Source of the DNA: Oscillospiraceae bacterium
Lineage (GTDB): Bacteria > Bacillota > Clostridia > Oscillospirales > Butyricicoccaceae
Direction of reading: 5' to 3'
Length of the DNA: 42,678 nucleotides
Assembly (NCBI GenBank): GCA_902797555.1
Contig: CADBTM010000030.1
Location: forward strand, 1 to 42,678
Shown in pieces: positions 38,648 to 42,678 of the stretch. The position numbers and the translations under genes are program-made. Each line of letters starts with the position of its first letter. The stretch's first letter is position 1. Under the pieces are notes generated by a model. The model saw nothing but the letters and a program-made list of their open reading frames with translations, ran no database searches and was not told where the DNA came from.

Positions 38648-38653
38648 TCGCCT

Positions 38654-40426
38654 ATGGCTGAAATCAGCGTACAGGAACTGCATAAATACTTTGGAGAGCA
38701 CCACGTTTTGCGGGGGCTCTCCTTCGATCTTGCCCCGGGGGAAAAGGCGGGCATCGTCGGCCCCAACGGCTGCGGAAAAACCACCCTGCTCAAGATCCTT
38801 TCGGGACAGGAGGAGCACGACGGCGGCACGGTGGCCATCGCCAAGGGATCCCGGCTGGGTCTGCTGGAACAGCTTCCGGTTTACGACCCCGCCGTCACCG
38901 TCCGTCAGGTGCTGTGGCAGGCCTTTGCGTGGCTGGACGACATGGAGACCGAAATGCGGGCGCTAGAGGAGCAGATGGCCTCGGGCGAGGCGGACATGGA
39001 CCGCTACAGCCGCCTGCAGACCGCCTTTGAGATGGGCGGCGGCTATGACCGTCAGGTGGCCTACGACCGGATGACCGGCGGACTGAACATCGGCGCCGAC
39101 ATGCAGGATCGCCCCTTCATGAGCCTTTCCGGCGGGGAAAAGACCCGGGTCAATCTGGCGCGGCTCATGCTGTCGGGCACCGATCTGCTGCTGCTGGACG
39201 AGCCCACCAACCATCTGGACATGGACAGCATCGAATGGCTGGAGGAATACCTCAAAAGCTTTCGCGGGGCGGTGCTCATCGTCTCCCACGACCGCTATTT
39301 TCTCGACAACGTGACCACCCGCACGCTGGAGCTGCGGGACGGGGTCATCATCTCGTGGCCTGGCAATTACAGCTTTTTTGCCGAAAAGAAGGACGAGCTT
39401 GCCCGGCAGCTGGAGGCCGCCAAAAAGCGGCAGGACAAGGAGATCGCCCGACTGGAAAAGGCGGTGGGCAATCTCCATCTGTGGGCCTTTATGGGCAACG
39501 ACGCCCTGCACAAGCGTGCCTTTTCCATGCAAAAGCGCATCGACCGGATGGAGCGCATCCAGACCATCCGCAAGGAACACAAGATGAAAAACCAGTTCAA
39601 TCTGGCCGCCCAGTCGGGGGAGGACGTTTTCGCCATCGAGCATCTCTCCTGCGGCTATGGCACGCCCCTCATCCGGGATTTTTCCGCCATGGTCTACCGG
39701 GGCGAGCGCATCGCCATCCTCGGCCCCAACGGCTGCGGAAAAACCACCCTGCTCACCACCCTTCTCGGTCAGCTCCCCCCGCTGGAGGGGCGGATCTATG
39801 ACGGTACGGGGGTGGAGATCGGCTATCTGCCTCAGGTGGTGCACTTCGACCACCCCGAGCGCAATCTGGTGGACACCGTCCTGTACGGCACCAACGCCAC
39901 CACCCAGGAGGCGCGGGACCGTCTGGCGGCCTTTGCCTTCCGGGGCGAGGAGGTCTTCAAAACGGTGAACGTGCTGTCCGGCGGGGAAAAGACCCGGCTC
40001 AAGCTGTGCCTGTTTATGTATCAGAAGATCAACACCCTCTTTTTGGACGAGCCCACCAACCATCTGGACATCCTCTCCCGGGAATGGGTGGAGGACGCCA
40101 TCGACGATTTTTCCGAAACCATGCTGTTCGTCTCCCACGACCGCTATTTCATCGACCGCTTTGCCACCCGCATCTGGCTGGTGGAGGACGGACAGATCAC
40201 CGACTTTTTGGGCAGCTATGCCGACTTCCAGGCCTTCCGTCAGCGGAAAAAGCAGGCGGAGGCCGCCCGGAGGGAGCAGGAAAAGGCGCAGGAGAGGCAG
40301 TCTCCCGCCCCCGTCCTGGAGGCGCGGGTCAACTCCAAGGAGCAGGAAAAGCGCCGCCGGGAGCGCGCCCGCCGGATCGCCGCCATCGAGGAGCGCCTTG
40401 CCGAGCTGGAGACCGAGATGGCCTAA
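38654..40426 (+). CDS. ABC-F family ATPase, C-terminus cut by an in-frame stop
   Basis: This 590-residue soluble protein has two ABC domains and no membrane segment. Each has Walker A GPNGCGKTT, signature LSGGEKTR, and Walker B with LLLDEPTNHLD or LFLDEPTNHLD; the interdomain linker (about 235-315) is rich in Lys/Arg/Met with HLWAFMGNDALHKRAF. ABC-F proteins bind the ribosomal E site to adjust translation or protect it from antibiotics. Downstream of the TAA at 40424 the same frame continues for 33 more sense codons to another TAA at 40526, reading CEGGDYVRLGELYHSKETLE, then DELLTLYEQEETE, which looks like the rest of the family's C-terminal coiled coil. The downstream gene's ribosome site abuts that second stop. 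This is a recent nonsense change, a readthrough site or a sequence error. Confidence 0.9.
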   Translation: MAEISVQELHKYFGEHHVLRGLSFDLAPGEKAGIVGPNGCGKTTLLKILSGQEEHDGGTVAIAKGSRLGLLEQLPVYDPAVTVRQVLWQAFAWLDDMETEMRALEEQMASGEADMDRYSRLQTAFEMGGGYDRQVAYDRMTGGLNIGADMQDRPFMSLSGGEKTRVNLARLMLSGTDLLLLDEPTNHLDMDSIEWLEEYLKSFRGAVLIVSHDRYFLDNVTTRTLELRDGVIISWPGNYSFFAEKKDELARQLEAAKKRQDKEIARLEKAVGNLHLWAFMGNDALHKRAFSMQKRIDRMERIQTIRKEHKMKNQFNLAAQSGEDVFAIEHLSCGYGTPLIRDFSAMVYRGERIAILGPNGCGKTTLLTTLLGQLPPLEGRIYDGTGVEIGYLPQVVHFDHPERNLVDTVLYGTNATTQEARDRLAAFAFRGEEVFKTVNVLSGGEKTRLKLCLFMYQKINTLFLDEPTNHLDILSREWVEDAIDDFSETMLFVSHDRYFIDRFATRIWLVEDGQITDFLGSYADFQAFRQRKKQAEAARREQEKAQERQSPAPVLEARVNSKEQEKRRRERARRIAAIEERLAELETEMA

Positions 40427-40528
40427 TGCGAGGGCGGGGACTATGTCAGACTGGGCGAGCTCTATCACAGCAAGGAAACGCTGGAGGACGAGCTTCTGAC
40501 CCTGTACGAGCAGGAAGAGACCGAGTAA
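40427..40528 (+). pseudogene. Untranslated remainder of the ABC-F coiled coil
   Basis: These codons are in frame with the ABC-F gene after its TAA and keep the coiled-coil character (LGELYHSKETLEDELLTLYE). They lack a ribosome site or start of their own. Confidence 0.6.
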
Positions 40529-40538
40529 GGAGGCGCCC

Positions 40539-41549
40539 ATGGCAAAAGGACAAAACCAAAAGGCAAAGCTTTTGTGCCTGTCCCGCATCCTGCGGGAACA
40601 GACCGACGAGGAGCACACCCTCACCGTCGCCCGGATGATGGAGCTGCTCCACGCCCAGGGGGTGGAGGTCTCGGACCGCAAGAGCATCTATGACGATCTG
40701 GAAACGCTGAGGACCTTTGGTGAGGACATCGAAAAAAAGCGGGACGGCAGGAGCTGCGGCTATTATGTGGCGTCCCGGGAGTTTGAAGAGGCCGAGGTGC
40801 GCCTGCTGGTGGACGCGGTGCAGTCCTCCCGGTTCATCACCCAGAAAAAGACCGGCGAGCTCATCCGCAAGATCGAGGGGCTGGTGTCGACCCATCAGGC
40901 CAAACGGATGCAGTGGCAGGTTTATGTGGCCGGACGGATCAAGGCCATGAACGAGAGCATCTATTATCAGGTGGACAGGATCCACAACGCCATCAACGAC
41001 AACCGGCAGATCCGCTTTCACTATTACGAGTGGGCGCTGGGCTCCGGGCGGGAGCGGGTGGTGAAAAAGCTGCGCCACGAGGGGCGGATGTATCAGGTCA
41101 GCCCGTGGGCCCTCCTCTGGGACAACGAAAACTATTACATGGTGGCCTATGACGGGGAAAACCGTCAGCTGCGCCACTATCGCGTGGACAAAATGCAGGA
41201 CGTGGAGTCCACCGACGAGCCCCGTCTGGGCAAGGAGGCGGCCGACGGTCTCGACCCCGGCGTGTATGCCAGACGGATGTTCGGCATGTACAACGGCACG
41301 GAGGAGACCGTTCGCCTGCGGCTGGAAAACAGCCTGCTCAGCGTGGTGGTCGACCGGTTCGGCAAGGATCTGATTTTTTCAAACGAGGGGGACGGGCACT
41401 TTTCGGTGTCGGTTCACGCGGTGATCAGCCCCCAGTTTTACTCGTGGGTGTTCGGACTGGGCGAGGGGGCGGAGATCCTCTCTCCGGCGTCCGTACGGGA
41501 GGAATATTTGGCGCGTCTCAGCGCCGTAATGGAAAGGATGAAGCATTGA
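40539..41549 (+). CDS. WYL-domain transcriptional regulator (YafY-like)
   Basis: This 336-residue regulator has an N-terminal winged helix (KLLCLSRILREQTDEEHTLTVARMMELL, SDRKSIYDDLETLRTFG) and a WYL domain (RIHNAINDNRQIRFHYYEW, YQVSPWALLWDNENYYMVAYD, LRHYRVDKMQDV) followed by the WCX-type C-terminal extension (TVRLRLENSLLSVVVDRFG and GLGEGAEILSPASVREEY). The WYL domain is thought to bind nucleic acid or nucleotide ligands; such proteins control stress and defence genes. AAGGAGGC stands before the ATG, overlapping the second stop of the ABC-F frame, so co-transcription is likely. No defence gene is adjacent. Confidence 0.9.
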   Translation: MAKGQNQKAKLLCLSRILREQTDEEHTLTVARMMELLHAQGVEVSDRKSIYDDLETLRTFGEDIEKKRDGRSCGYYVASREFEEAEVRLLVDAVQSSRFITQKKTGELIRKIEGLVSTHQAKRMQWQVYVAGRIKAMNESIYYQVDRIHNAINDNRQIRFHYYEWALGSGRERVVKKLRHEGRMYQVSPWALLWDNENYYMVAYDGENRQLRHYRVDKMQDVESTDEPRLGKEAADGLDPGVYARRMFGMYNGTEETVRLRLENSLLSVVVDRFGKDLIFSNEGDGHFSVSVHAVISPQFYSWVFGLGEGAEILSPASVREEYLARLSAVMERMKH

Positions 41550-41553
41550 ACCT

Positions 41554-42216
41554 ATGATTCGAGGGGTATTTTTCGATCTGGACGGTACACTGGTCAACAG
41601 CATCGCCGACATCGGCGGCGCCGTCAACGAGGCGCTGGCATCGCTGGGACTGCCCCAGTTTTCGCTGGATGAATATCGCTATATGGTGGGAAACGGCATG
41701 CGCAAGCTGTGCCAGCGGGCGCTGCCTGTGGGAAAAGAGGAGCTGCTCCCCGTGCTGATGGAGCGGTACAAGAACAACTATCTGGCCGAATGCACCCGGG
41801 GTACGCTGCCCTACGACGGGGTAAATGAGATGCTGGCGCGGCTGCGGGCGGCGGGGCTCAGGCTGGCTGTCATCACCAACAAGCCCCAGCCCCAGGCCGA
41901 GCGGGTGATGACCCTTTTGCCCGAGGGGTGCGTGGATGTGGTCTTCGGTCAGCAGGAGCCCTATCCCGTCAAGCCCGACCCGGCTTCCTTCCTCCATGTG
42001 GCGGAACTGCTGGGGCTTTTGCCCGACGAGGTGATCTATTGCGGCGATTCGTCGGTGGACATCCAGTTCGCTCACAACGCGGGCACGCTGGGCTTTGGCT
42101 GCGCGTGGGGCTTTCGCGGACGGGGCGAGCTGGAGGAGGCCGGCGCCGACGCCATTGCCGACAGCCCTGAGGAGCTGGGCGAAAGGATTCTGGAGCGCAG
42201 CGCAGCCTGCAAATAA
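41554..42216 (+). CDS. HAD-superfamily hydrolase, phosphoglycolate phosphatase-like
   Basis: This 220-residue HAD phosphatase has motif I FFDLDGTLVNS (catalytic Asp pair), motif II AVITNKP, motif III Lys in VKPDPASF and motif IV VIYCGDSSVDIQFAHNAG, with an alpha-helical cap between motifs I and II. It resembles Gph and pyrophosphatase PpaX, which act on phosphoglycolate or pyrophosphate, but the substrate range of such enzymes is wide. It starts four bases after the WYL gene; its ribosome site, GGAAAGGATG, is weak, so translation may be coupled. Confidence 0.88.
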   Translation: MIRGVFFDLDGTLVNSIADIGGAVNEALASLGLPQFSLDEYRYMVGNGMRKLCQRALPVGKEELLPVLMERYKNNYLAECTRGTLPYDGVNEMLARLRAAGLRLAVITNKPQPQAERVMTLLPEGCVDVVFGQQEPYPVKPDPASFLHVAELLGLLPDEVIYCGDSSVDIQFAHNAGTLGFGCAWGFRGRGELEEAGADAIADSPEELGERILERSAACK

Positions 42217-42220
42217 TTTC

Positions 42221-42249
42221 TTGTGTTTCCCGTCGAAACGTGGTATGCT
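42221..42249 (+). promoter_or_regulatory. Promoter of the small membrane protein gene
   Basis: TTGTGT (42221-42226), 17 bases, TATGCT (42244-42249), starting five bases after the HAD stop. Confidence 0.5.
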
Positions 42250-42276
42250 GAAAGAAAAAGAAAGGAAGTGTCCGCT

Positions 42277-42429
42277 GTGACAAACTGTCCCGTAAAAAAC
42301 TGTGCCGCGAAAACCCGTGAGACCGTTGCCCTTGTGGTGGCCTGCGTGATGACGCTGGTGGCCGTCGCACTGCTGGTAATGCGCTTTTTCCCTCAGCTGG
42401 ATCCCTTTCGCAAGGGCAAGGAAAACTGA
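42277..42429 (+). CDS. Small single-pass membrane protein
   Basis: This 50-residue protein begins with MTNCPVKNCAAKTRE, has one hydrophobic helix (ETVALVVACVMTLVAVALLVMRFF) and ends in a basic tail (DPFRKGKEN). The GTG at 42277 is preferred because AAAGGAAG lies about ten bases upstream and a promoter precedes it; a GTG nine bases earlier is too close to that site. I do not recognise a family. Two cysteines (4 and 9) in the N-terminal tail could bind metal or form a disulfide. Confidence 0.6.
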   Translation: MTNCPVKNCAAKTRETVALVVACVMTLVAVALLVMRFFPQLDPFRKGKEN

Positions 42430-42466
42430 GAAAACGGGATTTTCCCCGGAAATTCAAAAATAATAC

Positions 42467-42495
42467 TTTACAAATGCCGAAACATCCGCTATAAT
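42467..42495 (+). promoter_or_regulatory. tRNA-Trp promoter
   Basis: TTTACA (42467-42472), 17 bases, TATAAT (42490-42495), 16 bp before the tRNA. Confidence 0.7.
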
Positions 42496-42511
42496 AATAG
42501 AGCATTTGCAA

Positions 42512-42587
42512 AGGGGTATAGCTCAGTTGGTAGAGCAGCGGTCTCCAAAACCGCGTGCCGAGGGTTCGAGTCCTTCTGCCCCTGCCA
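42512..42587 (+). tRNA. tRNA-Trp (anticodon CCA)
   Basis: The acceptor AGGGGTA pairs with TGCCCCT, the anticodon stem GCGGT/ACCGC encloses CTCCAAA, giving CCA, the T arm is GAGGG-TTCGAGT-CCTTC, and the CCA end is encoded. Confidence 0.96.
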
Positions 42588-42591
42588 AAAC

Positions 42592-42619
42592 AAAAAGCAC
42601 ACCGAAGGGTGTGCTTTTT
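42592..42619. terminator. tRNA-Trp terminator
   Basis: AAAAAGCACACC and GGTGTGCTTTTT form a perfect stem around GAAG. It can act on both strands. Confidence 0.9.
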
Positions 42620-42643
42620 GCTTTGTATATACGCTTATTTGTC

Positions 42644-42678
42644 TTAACCCGGGATGGCCACGATGAGGGGCACCAGAA
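42644..42678 (-). CDS. Possible 3' end of a gene continuing beyond the window
   Basis: On the minus strand the last eleven codons read LVPLIVAIPG and TAA, which could be a hydrophobic protein end facing the tRNA-Trp terminator. Too little is visible to be sure that it is coding. Confidence 0.25.
   Translation of the reverse strand, partial: LVPLIVAIPG

Noticed and set aside
1..42678. CRISPR array, insertion sequence or prophage
   Set aside because: I found no regularly spaced repeats, transposase, integrase or phage structural gene on either strand. The only direct repeat of note is the tRNA-Arg duplication.

Overview
The window looks like chromosome from a GC-rich (roughly 60% by eye) anaerobic Clostridia, most likely an Oscillospiraceae/Ruminococcaceae-type gut bacterium. 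The evidence is a trimeric [FeFe] hydrogenase (hydCBA), the redox repressor Rex, a clostripain-family protease, an SLH-domain surface enzyme, OhrR, strong AGGAGG ribosome sites with some TTG/GTG starts, and no transposase, phage gene or CRISPR array. The species assignment is inference.

Layout. 1-2043: the 3' end of a nonribosomal peptide synthetase (a condensation-domain end) followed by a MATE exporter. 2078-8042: an unusual secreted GH3 / three-SLH / alpha-beta-hydrolase fusion, a nitrilase-GNAT fusion and, convergent to it, guanine deaminase. 8298-12137: a gate-domain membrane protein, then on the minus strand an XRE regulator overlapping an ABC exporter. 12327-17565: a membrane-anchored clostripain protease divergent from a peroxide-defence set (glutathione peroxidase, flavin-type split-barrel protein, OhrR) and a CDF metal exporter. 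17684-21752: hydCBA, minus strand. 22100-27897, plus strand: alpha/beta hydrolase, membrane-anchored MurF-like ligase and Ddl, a chain of hairpins, then a response regulator/histidine kinase pair. 27947-33034, minus strand: rex, and the overlapping operon polA-rimI-tsaD. 33184-37275: tRNA-Gln, a small helical protein, a 999-residue propeller/HD-GYP receptor and tRNA-Arg with a duplicated 3' end. 37472-42587, plus strand: AI-2E-type permease, ABC-F ATPase with an in-frame stop, WYL regulator, HAD phosphatase, a 50-residue membrane protein and tRNA-Trp.

How the parts may work together. The hydrogenase would dispose of NADH and ferredoxin electrons as H2, and Rex senses the same NADH/NAD+ balance, though I see no convincing Rex operator at the hyd promoter. 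Gpx and OhrR form a self-contained peroxide response. The hydrolase/Mur ligase/Ddl group beside a PhoP/PhoR-like pair suggests an envelope-building unit with a nearby sensor.

The signals most worth a second look are the DnaA-box-like cluster between rex and tsaD, the 66-bp duplication of a tRNA-Arg 3' end plus its terminator, the in-frame TAA in the ABC-F gene with coding sequence continuing past it, the GH3-SLH-hydrolase and nitrilase-GNAT fusions, the Ddl with a long insertion next to a membrane Mur ligase, and the hairpin array at 25744-25844. Very long open frames opposite real genes were set aside as GC-driven shadows.
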